A stretch of DNA of 64,000 nt. It comes from Nocardia abscessus. GTDB lineage: Bacteria; Actinomycetota; Actinomycetes; Mycobacteriales; Mycobacteriaceae. Positions 26,196 through 34,673 of this stretch are shown here, piece after piece. The stretch spans positions 62,001 through 126,000 of the forward strand of contig NZ_JADLQO010000017.1 in the NCBI RefSeq assembly GCF_015477775.1, in the 5' to 3' direction. The position numbers and the translations under genes are program-made. The notes under the pieces were generated by a model that saw only the letters and a program-made list of their open reading frames with translations, ran no database searches and had not been told where the DNA came from. Every line of letters begins with the position of its first letter. Position 1 is the stretch's first letter.

Positions 26196-27098
26196 CTAAC
26201 CCTGCGTCGGCATGACCTTGGCAGTGACCTCGTTGCGGAAACGTAGCGAATTCTTGGCGTATTCCAGGGGTGCCATACCCACTTCCGCGGTGAACTCACG
26301 TGAGAAGTGCGCTTGGTCGAAATAGCCCAGTTCCGCGGCCAACGCGGCGAGATCCTCGATACGGCCTTTCGCGAGCAGATCGGCACCGTCCTGCAACCGG
26401 TAGCGCCGCAGCACCCATTTCGGCCCGGCGCCGACGTATCGGCGGAACATGCGCTGCAGCGTGCGGGCGGGCACATCGAACCGCTCGGCGATCTGATCGA
26501 CCCTGGTGAGCTCCTGGTCGGTGGCCATCGCCTCGACGATGCGCAGCACCAACCGGTAGGTGGGGTCCGCGGCCGCAGGGCGCTGGGCGAGGTACTCCTC
26601 GACGGCGTCGCGGCGCTGCTCGACCGTCGGCGCGTCGAGCACCCGCTCGGTCAGGCCCGCGGCGTCGGGCAGCACGTCGGTGATGGGCACGGTGCGGTCG
26701 CGCAACGAGCCGACATCGAGGCCGGTGAACGCGCCGAAGCCGCCCGCACGGAAACGAATGCCGAATGTCTCGCCGAGCCCGCTGAGTTCGCGGATGAACT
26801 TCGTGGTGGTCACGCCGTTGACGAATCCGCCGGTGCGCGCGCCGGATCTTTCGAAGGTGACGTTCACACTCGGATACGACAGCACCTCCGCCCGGTACGG
26901 CGGCCTGCCGCGGAGGTCCCAGCGCACCGCCCAGTACCACTCCACGTAGCGGTCCACCGCCCGGCCCGGCGGCAATCGGACCAGCGAACGATGCTCGGCC
27001 TGTTGGTCCGGATGCAGGATCCCTTTGGTGTCGGTGGACGCCGGCGGATTGCGAGCCCGCGGCGGCTCACCGGACGACGATTCGACGCTACCGGGCAC
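26196..27098 (-). CDS. AraC-family transcriptional regulator
   Basis: 300 residues from a GTG. The C-terminal DNA-binding domain has both helix-turn-helices: LTRVDQIAERFDVPARTLQRMFRRYVGAGPKWVLRRYRLQDG (about 200-245) and LAALAAELGYFDQAHFSREFTAEVGMAPLEYAK (about 250-285), matching the AraC signature. The N-terminal part (about 35-185, VRLPPGRAVDRYVEWYWAVRWDL) is the cupin-like sensor common in regulators paired with DoxX or VOC genes. It is divergent by 52 bp from a VOC-domain gene and upstream of doxX; it probably controls both. Confidence 0.93.
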   Translation of the reverse strand: MPGSVESSSGEPPRARNPPASTDTKGILHPDQQAEHRSLVRLPPGRAVDRYVEWYWAVRWDLRGRPPYRAEVLSYPSVNVTFERSGARTGGFVNGVTTTKFIRELSGLGETFGIRFRAGGFGAFTGLDVGSLRDRTVPITDVLPDAAGLTERVLDAPTVEQRRDAVEEYLAQRPAAADPTYRLVLRIVEAMATDQELTRVDQIAERFDVPARTLQRMFRRYVGAGPKWVLRRYRLQDGADLLAKGRIEDLAALAAELGYFDQAHFSREFTAEVGMAPLEYAKNSLRFRNEVTAKVMPTQG

Positions 27099-27150
27099 GG
27101 TGTCGCTTTCTTACAAGACCCATCGGTCGCCGCGGGCGAGAGTTGTGGTC

Positions 27151-27621
27151 ATGACGAACACAGTGAATCCCATTGCCGACGGTTACCACTCGATCACTTG
27201 TTTTCTCGCGGTCGGCGACGGCAACAAGGCCATCGAGTTCTACACCGCCGTCTTCGGCGCCGAGGTGATCAGCCGCAACGATCTGCCCGACGGCCAGCCC
27301 GCGCACGCCGAGTTGAAGATCGGCGACTCGACCCTGCAGATGGGAATGCCCATCCCGGACAACGGCTTGCTGGCACCGAACGGCGAGTGGGTGCACACCT
27401 CGATCGTGCATTACTGCCCCGATGTCGACGCGGTCGTGCGCCGCGCCGTCGAACACGGCGCTCGCAACGTCGAGGAGCCGCAGACCTTCGTGACCGGCGA
27501 CCGCTTCGGCGTCGTGATCGATCCGTTCGGCCACCGCTGGGCGGTGCTCACCAAGGTCGAGGACGTGCCGCGCGAGGAGGCCGAGCGCCGGGTGAACGAG
27601 TGGATGGCGACCCAGTCCTGA
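27151..27621 (+). CDS. VOC-superfamily protein (PhnB/glyoxalase-like)
   Basis: 156 residues. PhnB-type VOC pattern: ITCFLAVGDGNKAIEFYTAVFGAEVISRNDLPDGQPAHAELKIGDSTLQMG in the first half and a second beta-alpha-beta-beta-beta unit ending RFGVVIDPFGHRWAVLTKVEDVPREEAERRVNEW. The (T/V)DPFGHxW segment is typical. VOC proteins are metalloenzymes or drug-binding proteins; the ligand is unknown. It is divergent from the AraC gene by 52 bp, suggesting AraC control. Confidence 0.9.
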   Translation: MTNTVNPIADGYHSITCFLAVGDGNKAIEFYTAVFGAEVISRNDLPDGQPAHAELKIGDSTLQMGMPIPDNGLLAPNGEWVHTSIVHYCPDVDAVVRRAVEHGARNVEEPQTFVTGDRFGVVIDPFGHRWAVLTKVEDVPREEAERRVNEWMATQS

Positions 27622-27628
27622 CCCTCCG

Positions 27629-27670
27629 GCTGCCTCCGCGGTGACCCGGCTCCCGGCCCGCGGAGGCAGC
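27629..27670. terminator. Bidirectional terminator between VOC gene and uvrB
   Basis: Perfect 12-bp arms GCTGCCTCCGCG (27629-27640) and CGCGGAGGCAGC (27659-27670) between the convergent stops at 27621 and 27684. Confidence 0.8.
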
Positions 27671-27683
27671 GCCGGTGCGGCGC

Positions 27684-29873
27684 TCAACTCAATCCGGCGG
27701 CGTCCATGCCGCGCAGTTCTTTCTTCAGGTCCGCGATCTCGTCGCGCAACCGCCCCGCGAGCTCGAACTGCAACTCACGGGCCGCGTTCATCATCTGCGC
27801 GGTGAGTTCCTTCACGAGATCGGCGAGTTCGGCCCGGGGCATCGACTTGACGTCGCGGCCCTCGTACACGCCCGCGCTCACCGCGCGGCCGGGCTCGCCT
27901 TGCGCGCGCCTGCCGCGGCTGGCGTTGCGTCCGGAACCGCCGACCTCCACTTCCGTCTCGTCGGCCTCCCGGTACACCTGGTCGAGGATGTCGGCGATCC
28001 TCTTGCGCAGCGGCTGCGGATCGATGCCCATCTCTTCGTTGTAGGCGACCTGTTTCGCGCGGCGGCGCTCGGTCTCGTCGATGGCGAACTGCATGGAGTC
28101 GGTGATCTTGTCCGCGTACATGTGCACTTCGCCGGAGACGTTGCGCGCCGCGCGGCCGATCGTCTGGATCAGCGCGGTGGTGCTGCGCAGGAATCCTTCC
28201 TTGTCCGCGTCCAGGATCGCCACCAGCGACACCTCGGGCAGATCGAGCCCCTCGCGCAGCAGGTTGATGCCCACCAGCACGTCGTATTCACCGAGCCGCA
28301 GCTGCCGCAGCAACTCGACGCGCCGCAGGGTGTCGATCTCGGAGTGCAGATAGCGCACCCGAACCCCCAACCCGAGCAGGTAGTCGGTGAGGTCCTCGGC
28401 CATCTTCTTCGTCAGCGTGGTGACCAGGACGCGCTCATCGCGCTCGGTACGCCCCCTGATCTCGTGGATCAGATCATCGATCTGGCCCTTCGTCGGCTTC
28501 ACCACGACCTTGGGATCGACCAGGCCGGTCGGCCGGATCACCTGCTCGACCACCTCGCCGCCGGTCTGCCCGAGTTCGTAGGGACCGGGCGTGGCCGACA
28601 GGTAGACCGTCTGCCCGATGCGATCGGCGAATTCCTCCCAGGTCAGCGGGCGGTTGTCCACGGCGGACGGCAACCGGAAGCCGTATTCCACCAGGTTGCG
28701 CTTGCGGGACATGTCGCCTTCGTACATGCCTCCGATCTGCGGGACGGTGTTGTGCGACTCGTCGATGACGAGCAGGAAGTCCTCCGGGAAATAGTCCAGC
28801 AGCGTCGCGGGCGCCGAGCCGGCCGGGCGGCCGTCGATGTGGCGCGAGTAGTTCTCGATACCGGAGCAGAACCCGACCTGGCGGATCATCTCCAGGTCGT
28901 ACTGGGTGCGCATGCGCAGCCGCTGCGCCTCCAGCAGCTTGCCCTGGCGTTCCAGCTCCGCCAGCCGCTCCTCCAGCTCGGCTTCGATGTCGCGCACCGC
29001 GCGCTCCATCCGCTCCGGCCCCGCCACGTAGTGGGTGGCGGGGAAGATCCGCAGCATGTCGACTTGGCGGACCACGTCACCGGTGAGCGGGTGCAGGTAG
29101 TACAGCGCCTCGATCTCGTCGCCGAAGAACTCGATGCGGACGGCGAGCTCCTCGTAGGACGGGATGATCTCCACCGTGTCGCCGCGCACCCGGAAGGAGC
29201 CGCGAGTGAACGCCATGTCGTTGCGGGTGTACTGCACGTCGACCAGCAGCCGCAGCAGCGCGTCCCGATCGAGTTCGGTGCCCACCTGCAGCTGCACCGA
29301 CCGGTCGAGATACGACTGCGGCGTGCCGAGGCCGTAGATGCACGACACCGAGGCGACCACCACCACGTCGCGCCGGGACAGCAGGCTGGAGGTCGCCGAA
29401 TGGCGCAGGCGCTCGACGTCGTCGTTGATCGAGCTGTCCTTCTCGATATAGGTGTCGGTCTGGGCGATGTACGCCTCGGGTTGGTAGTAGTCGTAGTAGG
29501 AGACGAAGTACTCGACGGCGTTGTTCGGCAGCATCTCGCGCAGCTCGTTGGCCAGCTGGGCGGCGAGGGTCTTGTTCGGCGCCATCAGCAGCGTCGGCCG
29601 CTGTAGCCGCTCGATCAGCCAGGCCGTGGTGGCCGACTTTCCCGTGCCGGTGGCGCCGAGCAGCACCACGTCGCGCTCCCCCGCCTTGATCCTGCGCTCC
29701 AGCTCGGCGATCGCGGCCGGCTGGTCTCCCGCCGGCTGGTGTTCGCTGACCACCTCGAACCGGCCGCCGACGCGCTGGATCTCGCCGACCGGACGGAACT
29801 CCGAGTGTGCGAGCGGCGGCTCGGCCGCCCTGCCCTCGAAGCCCTCCGCCGGAATCTCGGTTGCGAATGCCAT
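27684..29873 (-). CDS. uvrB: Excinuclease ABC subunit B
   Basis: 729 residues. UvrB is the damage-verifying helicase-like subunit that receives DNA from UvrA and recruits UvrC. Walker A is LLGATGTGKSATTAWL (about 83), the beta-hairpin segment VSYYDYYQPEAYIAQTDTYIEKDSSIND is intact, and later helicase motifs (LVGINLLREGLDLPEVSLVAILDADKEGFLRS; IQTIGRAARNVSG) and the C-terminal UVR domain (LVKELTAQMMNAARELQFELAGRLRDEI) are present. The ATG at 29873 lies 7 nt after the -10 box of a PafBC-type promoter with no ribosome binding site, implying a leaderless damage-inducible transcript. Confidence 0.98.
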   Translation of the reverse strand: MAFATEIPAEGFEGRAAEPPLAHSEFRPVGEIQRVGGRFEVVSEHQPAGDQPAAIAELERRIKAGERDVVLLGATGTGKSATTAWLIERLQRPTLLMAPNKTLAAQLANELREMLPNNAVEYFVSYYDYYQPEAYIAQTDTYIEKDSSINDDVERLRHSATSSLLSRRDVVVVASVSCIYGLGTPQSYLDRSVQLQVGTELDRDALLRLLVDVQYTRNDMAFTRGSFRVRGDTVEIIPSYEELAVRIEFFGDEIEALYYLHPLTGDVVRQVDMLRIFPATHYVAGPERMERAVRDIEAELEERLAELERQGKLLEAQRLRMRTQYDLEMIRQVGFCSGIENYSRHIDGRPAGSAPATLLDYFPEDFLLVIDESHNTVPQIGGMYEGDMSRKRNLVEYGFRLPSAVDNRPLTWEEFADRIGQTVYLSATPGPYELGQTGGEVVEQVIRPTGLVDPKVVVKPTKGQIDDLIHEIRGRTERDERVLVTTLTKKMAEDLTDYLLGLGVRVRYLHSEIDTLRRVELLRQLRLGEYDVLVGINLLREGLDLPEVSLVAILDADKEGFLRSTTALIQTIGRAARNVSGEVHMYADKITDSMQFAIDETERRRAKQVAYNEEMGIDPQPLRKRIADILDQVYREADETEVEVGGSGRNASRGRRAQGEPGRAVSAGVYEGRDVKSMPRAELADLVKELTAQMMNAARELQFELAGRLRDEIADLKKELRGMDAAGLS

Positions 29874-29880
29874 GCTCACC

Positions 29881-29903
29881 AGCCTAGGCCGAGCCACCGA
29901 CAG
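29881..29903 (-). promoter_or_regulatory. PafBC-type DNA-damage promoter of uvrB
   Basis: Minus strand CTGTCGGTG (29903-29895), 8 nt, TAGGCT (29886-29881). It matches 8 of 9 positions of TTGTCRGTG plus the TANNNT box at the exact 8-nt spacing. The ATG follows 7 nt after the -10 element, so transcription probably starts at the start codon. Confidence 0.8.
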
Positions 29904-30463
29904 ATTCCCGGGGGACGGCGATGGTCCCGACCCGGCCACCGGGCACGGGAGCCGCGCGTCGCGGGGCATGTGCAACGGATCACGTTCCCGCCGCCCGGCG
30001 ACCACTCGCCGCCGAGGCCACAGCGACGGCGCTTGCCGAGCGCTCCGCGACTACACCCGGGGCGCTGGGGCGGTGGCGAACGACTCGAGCGGCGGTGGCC
30101 GCCGGACGGAATCATGGATGGGCGGCACGTAGGGGGGGTACACCGAAATCGATGACTCACGAGCACTTGTCGGACAGATGCGTCCGCATCGCCAACGACT
30201 CCGCGTCCGCATCGCCAACGACTCCGCGTCCGCATCGCCAACGACTCCGGCTGCCCGGCGACTACCGCGCAGGATGCGCGAGCGCGTGTGTCACGCCGTC
30301 CGCACAACCCGGGAAAGCCCGCGGGGATGAGATGGTTACGTGTCCGAAATGTCCGTTGCCGCAATATGTTTCGTGTTCGAGAACAGCTTGCCGTGAACCG
30401 CTCGGCGACCCTGCGCCAGGTGTAACCTGATCTGATTGTTCGGACGTGGTGAAGGACAAAGCC
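29904..30463. other. Intergenic region with a tandem repeat, no recognised gene
   Basis: 560 bp between the uvrB promoter and the first DUF402 gene. Frames here are Arg/Pro/Ser-rich with no domain. It holds the three-copy 23-bp repeat listed separately and, near 30419-30427, an extended -10-like TGTAACCT that could serve the DUF402 gene. Confidence 0.45.
30181..30249. repeat. Three perfect tandem copies of a 23-bp unit
   Basis: The unit starts CGTCCGCATCGCC and ends AACGACTCCG; copies occupy 30181-30203, 30204-30226 and 30227-30249 with no mismatch and no spacer. The unit length is not a multiple of three and the array is intergenic. It looks like a minisatellite or VNTR and may vary in copy number between strains. 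Confidence 0.95.
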
Positions 30464-31105
30464 ATGAGCGGTCTGCTTCCATTGCTCGTCGCCGTGCCGG
30501 CCGTCACCGGCCTCGCCGGGTACGTCGCCAGAGATCTCCGCGCGGTAGTGCCCTCCGTCACCGGCGCCGCCCCACCGGGGTCGATCGCCCCGGCCACCCC
30601 GGCACCGCACCGGCCGAGAGTGGAGTTCTTCAATCTGGCCGAGCTCACCAATACCGATGCCAAAGGCTTCGTCCGCCCGGTCGAGCGTTTCCACGTCGAG
30701 CCGTGGGGCCTGTACATGGCGCGCGCGGTCGGCGGGCCGGACTCGCACTATCTCGAATCGTGGTTGCTGCCGGAACTCTCGTTGCGGGCGACCCTGGCCA
30801 GGACCAATCCGGCGCACCACCGGGACCCGGTCTATCGACTCGACATCGCCGAGTTCACCCGGATCGGCCCGAAGCGCTGGAAGGCGGTGGACCAGTACCT
30901 GGACATCGCCGTGCGTCCCGGCCGCAGCGCCGAACTCCTCGGCGTGGACGAGCTGCTCGCCGCGCACGCCGCCGGACTGGTCGACACCGCGCAGGCGCAC
31001 CGGGCCTTCGAGCAGGCCACAGCGGTGCTCGACGGCCTGGCCGCGCACGACCACCGCGTGGAGGACTGGCTCGCCACGCGCGGCATCACCCTCACCTGGA
31101 TGTAG
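30464..31105 (+). CDS. DUF402 protein with N-terminal membrane anchor or signal
   Basis: 213 residues from an ATG with AAGGA 7 nt upstream. Residues 4-20 (LLPLLVAVPAVTGLAGY) form a hydrophobic segment, followed by a Pro/Ala-rich linker to about 50. The DUF402 domain then spans about 52-213: FVRPVERFHVEPWGLYMARA, RDPVYRLDIAEFTRIGPKRWKAVDQYLDIAVR and LLGVDELLAAHAAGLVDTAQAH. DUF402/FomD-like proteins that have been studied are metal-dependent nucleotide hydrolases. It is a close paralogue of the next gene, which lacks the anchor. M. tuberculosis has a DUF402 gene (Rv1632c) in the matching uvrB-coaE interval. Confidence 0.8.
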   Translation: MSGLLPLLVAVPAVTGLAGYVARDLRAVVPSVTGAAPPGSIAPATPAPHRPRVEFFNLAELTNTDAKGFVRPVERFHVEPWGLYMARAVGGPDSHYLESWLLPELSLRATLARTNPAHHRDPVYRLDIAEFTRIGPKRWKAVDQYLDIAVRPGRSAELLGVDELLAAHAAGLVDTAQAHRAFEQATAVLDGLAAHDHRVEDWLATRGITLTWM

Positions 31106-31148
31106 CTCACCGGTTACCGCGCCCGACTCGACGCGCCGGGCGCGACGG

Positions 31149-31154
31149 TAGATT
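31149..31154 (+). promoter_or_regulatory. -10 element (TAGATT) for a probable leaderless DUF402 transcript
   Basis: TAGATT ends 8 nt before the ATG at 31163, and no Shine-Dalgarno sequence is present between them. This suits a leaderless transcript independent of the upstream paralogue. Confidence 0.45.
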
Positions 31155-31162
31155 CTTGATGC

Positions 31163-31687
31163 ATGACGCAGGCACCTACCGTCGACGTGCACCGGCCCAA
31201 AGTCGAGTACTTCAGCATCGCGGATCTGACGAACACGGATCCGAAAGGCTTCGTGCGCCCGGTCGAGAAGTACCGCGTCGAGCCGTGGGGCCTTTACATG
31301 GCGCGCACCTCGGATCATCCGCAATTCCACTACATCGAGTCGTGGTTGCTGCCGAAGCTGCACCTGCGCGCGACCATCTTCCACTACCTGCCCGCGCATC
31401 GGCGCGACCAGGACTACTACCTCGACGTCGGTGACTTCACCGTGGTCGGCCCGAAGAAGTGGAAGGCCGTCGATCACTACCTCGACATCGTCGTGCGCTC
31501 CGCGCGCGACACCCAACTGCTCGATGTCGACGAACTGATCGCCGCGCACGCCGCCGGATTGATCACTCTCGCCGACGCCGAGGCCGCCGTCCAGCACGCC
31601 ACCGCCGCCATCGACGGCATCGCCGCCAACGGCCACACCCTCGAGGGCTGGTTGGACACCATGGACATCACGCTGACCTGGCTGTAG
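31163..31687 (+). CDS. DUF402 family protein (cytosolic paralogue)
   Basis: 174 residues. It aligns along its length with the DUF402 part of the preceding gene: VEYFSIADLTNTDPKGFVRPVEKYRVEPWGLYMARTS, YYLDVGDFTVVGPKKWKAVDHYLDIVVRS and LLDVDELIAAHAAGLITLADAE. The Asp/Lys/Tyr-rich core motif of the family (Y-x-L/Y-D-V and DHYLDIVV) is intact, so it is predicted active if the family is hydrolytic. No anchor or signal peptide. The tandem arrangement implies a recent duplication followed by relocation of one copy to the membrane. Confidence 0.83.
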   Translation: MTQAPTVDVHRPKVEYFSIADLTNTDPKGFVRPVEKYRVEPWGLYMARTSDHPQFHYIESWLLPKLHLRATIFHYLPAHRRDQDYYLDVGDFTVVGPKKWKAVDHYLDIVVRSARDTQLLDVDELIAAHAAGLITLADAEAAVQHATAAIDGIAANGHTLEGWLDTMDITLTWL

Positions 31688-32046
31688 CCCCCTCGCTCTT
31701 CGCCGAACCCTCGGCTACACGCTTCGGCGGACGGCTTCTCGGCACCGCGCGACCGAATCATGGCCGAGTCGCGCGTCGACGGCCGGTACGACTCGGTGCT
31801 GGTGTCCGACGCCGACGGCACCGCCTACCCGAGCGCGGGCGTGCTCCGCGAGACCGTGGAGCCCAGCGCCTGAATTCAGCTGGGGCGATCCGGCGGGCGA
31901 CGGCGGTGTGACATCGGATTCGTGGTCACGGCGACTTTCACCGACACCCCGACGGGAAGACCAGCATGCGCTTCCGCCGGGCCGCTCAGCGCCCAAGACG
32001 GCGCGGAGGGCTGGAGACAGAGCCTCTCCCGCGCTCGGCGGGACCG
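31688..32046. other. Region between DUF402 gene and coaE without a confident gene
   Basis: About 360 bp. The only candidate is a 37-codon plus-strand frame, 31760-31873 (starts MAESRVDGRYDSVLVSDADG), without a ribosome binding site. It reads like a fragment of a larger enzyme domain and could be a remnant, but no family could be fixed. Confidence 0.35.
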
Positions 32047-33258
32047 TCAGGGCGTCGGCGAGTCCCGCCAGGCCAAGGCCCTCGGGTAGGCGGCGTCGAA
32101 CCACGGCTCCTTCACATCGAGGTAGGCCGAGGTCGCCTCCGCGCCGGTCAGACCCGCCGCCTTGGCCTCGCCCTCGCGCTTCACGGCGAGGTACTCCGCG
32201 CGTGCGGCGTCGTCGGCACGCAGCCAGTCCCGCAGCAGTAGCGCGTATTGCTGGCCGGGTGAGCCCTCGACCCGTACGTGCACGTTGGCCAATCGGCCCG
32301 GGTCGGCGTTCTGGTGGAAACGCTTGACCCACAGTGCGGTATCGACGCCCGCCGGGTCCTGCGGCGTCGGCTTGGGATTGTCCTGGGTGACCTCCGGCCG
32401 CACCGGGAACCCCGCGGCGCCGAGGGCGTCGCGCAGGCCGTCGGCGGCGGCCAGGTCGGCGACCGTGATCTGGAGATCGATCACGTCCTTGGCGGGCAAC
32501 CCCGGCACCGAGGTGGAGCCGACGTGGTCGATGCGAGACGCGGCAGTGCCACAGGCCACCCACAGCCGGGCGATCAGCCGTTGCGCCTGCGCGGGCCAGT
32601 CGGGATCGGCGGGCACGAGCCGGATCTCCGTGCGGCGCGCGGGCGTCCCGGCGCGCAGGTTGCGCTCGAACGGCACCAAACGCTCCCCCCACAGTCGGCG
32701 CACCTCGGCTTCGACCGTGCCGGGCCCGCCACTGTTGTCCAGCAACACATCCGCAACAGCTCGTCGCTGTTCATCGGTGGCCTGCGCGGAAATACGCGCC
32801 CGCGCATCGGATTCGAGAACGCCGCGGAATTCCACCAGACGGCGAATTCGCGTTTCGGCGTCCACGTCGACGATGAGTACGAGATTCATCAACGGCGCGA
32901 GACCATTTTCCACCAGAAGCGGAATATCCTGCACGACGATCGCATCCGCGGGGGCGGCGGCGATCAATTCCGCGGTGCGCTTTCCGACAAGCGGATGCGT
33001 GATCGAGTTCAGTTTCGCGCGTGCCGCGTCGTCACCGAATGCCTTGGCCGCCAACGTGGGCCGATCGAGGCTGCCGTCCGCGGCCAGGATGTCGGCTCCG
33101 AACGCCGCCACCAGCGCGGCCAGGCCCTCGGTGCCCGGCTCGACGACCTCCCGTGCGATCAGGTCCGAGTCGATGACCACCGCACCGAGGTCGGCGAGTG
33201 CCCGAGCCACCGTCGACTTGCCCGCTCCCATGCCTCCGGTGAGGCCGATTCGTAACAT
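32047..33258 (-). CDS. coaE: Dephospho-CoA kinase fused to a GrpB (UPF0157) domain
   Basis: 403 residues. The N-terminal 200 residues are CoaE, the last step of coenzyme A synthesis: P-loop GGMGAGKS (8-15), DSDLIAREVVEPG, the LID region and the TDEQRRAVADVLLDNSG end. The C-terminal half, from about 220, is a GrpB-family nucleotidyltransferase-like domain (RIDHVGSTSVPGLPAKDVIDLQITV; HVRVEGSPGQQYALLLRDWLRADDAARAEYLAVK). The fusion is the normal form in Mycobacteriales (Rv1631, about 400 residues); the GrpB half has no settled function. ATG start at 33258. Confidence 0.96.
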   Translation of the reverse strand: MLRIGLTGGMGAGKSTVARALADLGAVVIDSDLIAREVVEPGTEGLAALVAAFGADILAADGSLDRPTLAAKAFGDDAARAKLNSITHPLVGKRTAELIAAAPADAIVVQDIPLLVENGLAPLMNLVLIVDVDAETRIRRLVEFRGVLESDARARISAQATDEQRRAVADVLLDNSGGPGTVEAEVRRLWGERLVPFERNLRAGTPARRTEIRLVPADPDWPAQAQRLIARLWVACGTAASRIDHVGSTSVPGLPAKDVIDLQITVADLAAADGLRDALGAAGFPVRPEVTQDNPKPTPQDPAGVDTALWVKRFHQNADPGRLANVHVRVEGSPGQQYALLLRDWLRADDAARAEYLAVKREGEAKAAGLTGAEATSAYLDVKEPWFDAAYPRALAWRDSPTP

Positions 33259-33599
33259 TCGACCAGTCTCGCATCCGGGAGCGGCGCGCGCGTCCGCCGC
33301 CCCGAGCGCCACCCGGCCGCCTCGCTCGCGGCGGAAGCGGCGGCGAATCGGCCGGACAACGGGCAATCCGGTCGATTACCCGGTGCGACCGGGCATTCCA
33401 CCTCTTGCGCGCCCTTTTGCCCGATCCGTGACTGCGCCGAGACCGATTCGCAACAATTCCGGACGTTTGCGGTTGTGCAGCCGTGCCTTTCCGACACGCC
33501 GAAGCAATTACTCGCGCAAAATACTCTGCCGAGCACTTTCGTTCCGCTAATCTTCGCCGTGGCGATCCAGGCCGACACCAGCGATGCAAAGGAACACCA
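33259..33599. other. Gene-free spacer upstream of coaE
   Basis: About 340 bp of divergent spacer with lower GC than neighbouring genes. No frame on either strand has support. It must carry the coaE promoter (minus) and any promoter for the small gene at 33600 (plus), where TAATCT near 33548-33553 could be a -10 box. Confidence 0.4.
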
Positions 33600-33812
33600 T
33601 TGGGCACCAGAATCAACCAGACGGGTCGCCACCGCCTGGGCATGGCGGGGCGAGTGCACTGCATTCGTATCCCTGCTGTCGCGGCGGCGCTCGCGGAGCA
33701 CCGCCGCTCTTGGTTCACCGCGTTCATCAGTCCCGCGCGGCACAGTTTCGCTGCCATGCGGAACCGTCCGGCCGCACCCGCGGTCCGGTGGGTACCTGCT
33801 ACCGCAAGCTGA
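33600..33812 (+). CDS. Putative 70-residue basic protein with TTG start
   Basis: TTG at 33600 has AAAGGA 6 nt upstream and opens MGTRINQTGRHRLGMAGR; the frame ends with TGA at 33812, 12 nt before a strong intrinsic terminator. The protein is basic (many Arg/His), with a more hydrophobic middle (IPAVAAALAEHRRSWFTAFI). An ATG 14 codons in could be the real start. I do not recognise a family. The ribosome binding site, stop and terminator together make a plausible independent unit, but coding is not proven. Confidence 0.42.
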   Translation: MGTRINQTGRHRLGMAGRVHCIRIPAVAAALAEHRRSWFTAFISPARHSFAAMRNRPAAPAVRWVPATAS

Positions 33813-33824
33813 ACCCGAGTTCGA

Positions 33825-33862
33825 AGTGGCCCAGCCTCTCGCCAAGGCTGGGCCACTCTTTT
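33825..33862 (+). terminator. Intrinsic terminator after the 70-residue ORF
   Basis: Perfect 12-bp arms AGTGGCCCAGCC (33825-33836) and GGCTGGGCCACT (33846-33857), 9-nt loop, then CTTTT on the plus strand. It is the clearest rho-independent terminator in the window and shows that something upstream is transcribed rightward. Confidence 0.88.
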
Positions 33863-34673
33863 GCGCGCCCGGACCCGGATTCGATGCGCCGCAAGGTGAT
33901 CCGCCTGACCCATGGGGCAATGCCGCGGTCGGCCGATCTCGGGCATCACGGAAATGTAAGTACAGATGCAAGAACGGTCAGCCGGGCTACCGCAGGATGC
34001 GTCGATCGTTGCAGCACCTACCGCGAGTCCGATAGTCGGCGATTCGAAAATCCTCGCCCGCGCCCCGGTCACAGAACCACCAACGACCCCCGGCACTCGA
34101 GCACGGCGAAAATGCAGCCCGCACTCACCGATGAATTCCGGCACATCCGGACCCGAGCGGTGCTGCGGTCGATCCGAAACGACACGCGCATTGATCCCGG
34201 AAAGAATCGTATGGACCGGCTGGAAGACCACGCAGCATCGAACCGCCGATTCACCAATCGACCCGGAAATCGGTGACGGTGATGGCGACGGTACGCGCGG
34301 AATCCTGATATCGCGTGCGTGCACACTGCCGGACATTGCCGATTCTCGACGTGGCGTACTACCGGCAATCTCCCGCTCCACCGTCCGGCCGGTCCGCGTG
34401 GCAGTGGTCCATGTGGTCGAACTCCTGCTCGACGCGCTCGCCGTCAAGCTCGCGGACCAGCCGTCAACACGCTGGCGGCGCTCCGCTCGATACCCCCGAT
34501 GCCGCCGCCGAGGTGCGCGCGGCCTGACCGCGCGGCAGCGCGAAGCGGCCGGGCAGCTCGACGGCCTGCGCGACGCGCCGCCACAGCGCATCGTCGTTGT
34601 TACGGAAGGCCTTTCACGACATCGCCCACGGCCCCGCCGAATCGGAGCCCCTCGCGGCGACACCGCAGGCGCG
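33863..34673. other. 811-bp gene-poor stretch, possibly decayed
   Basis: No frame on either strand shows a domain, a good start or consistent third-position GC bias. Between about 34380 and 34620 short plausible peptide runs (for example VRVAVVHVVELLLDALAVKLAD) change frame, as expected of degraded coding sequence, but no parent family could be identified. GC is somewhat lower than in the flanks. Confidence 0.4.

Noticed and set aside
27675..29606. A 643-codon plus-strand open frame opposite uvrB
   Set aside because: Same artefact: antisense to the complete uvrB frame with no domain or ribosome binding site.
31760..31873. 37-codon plus-strand ORF as a real gene
   Set aside because: No ribosome binding site, promoter or family; it is mentioned only as a possible remnant.
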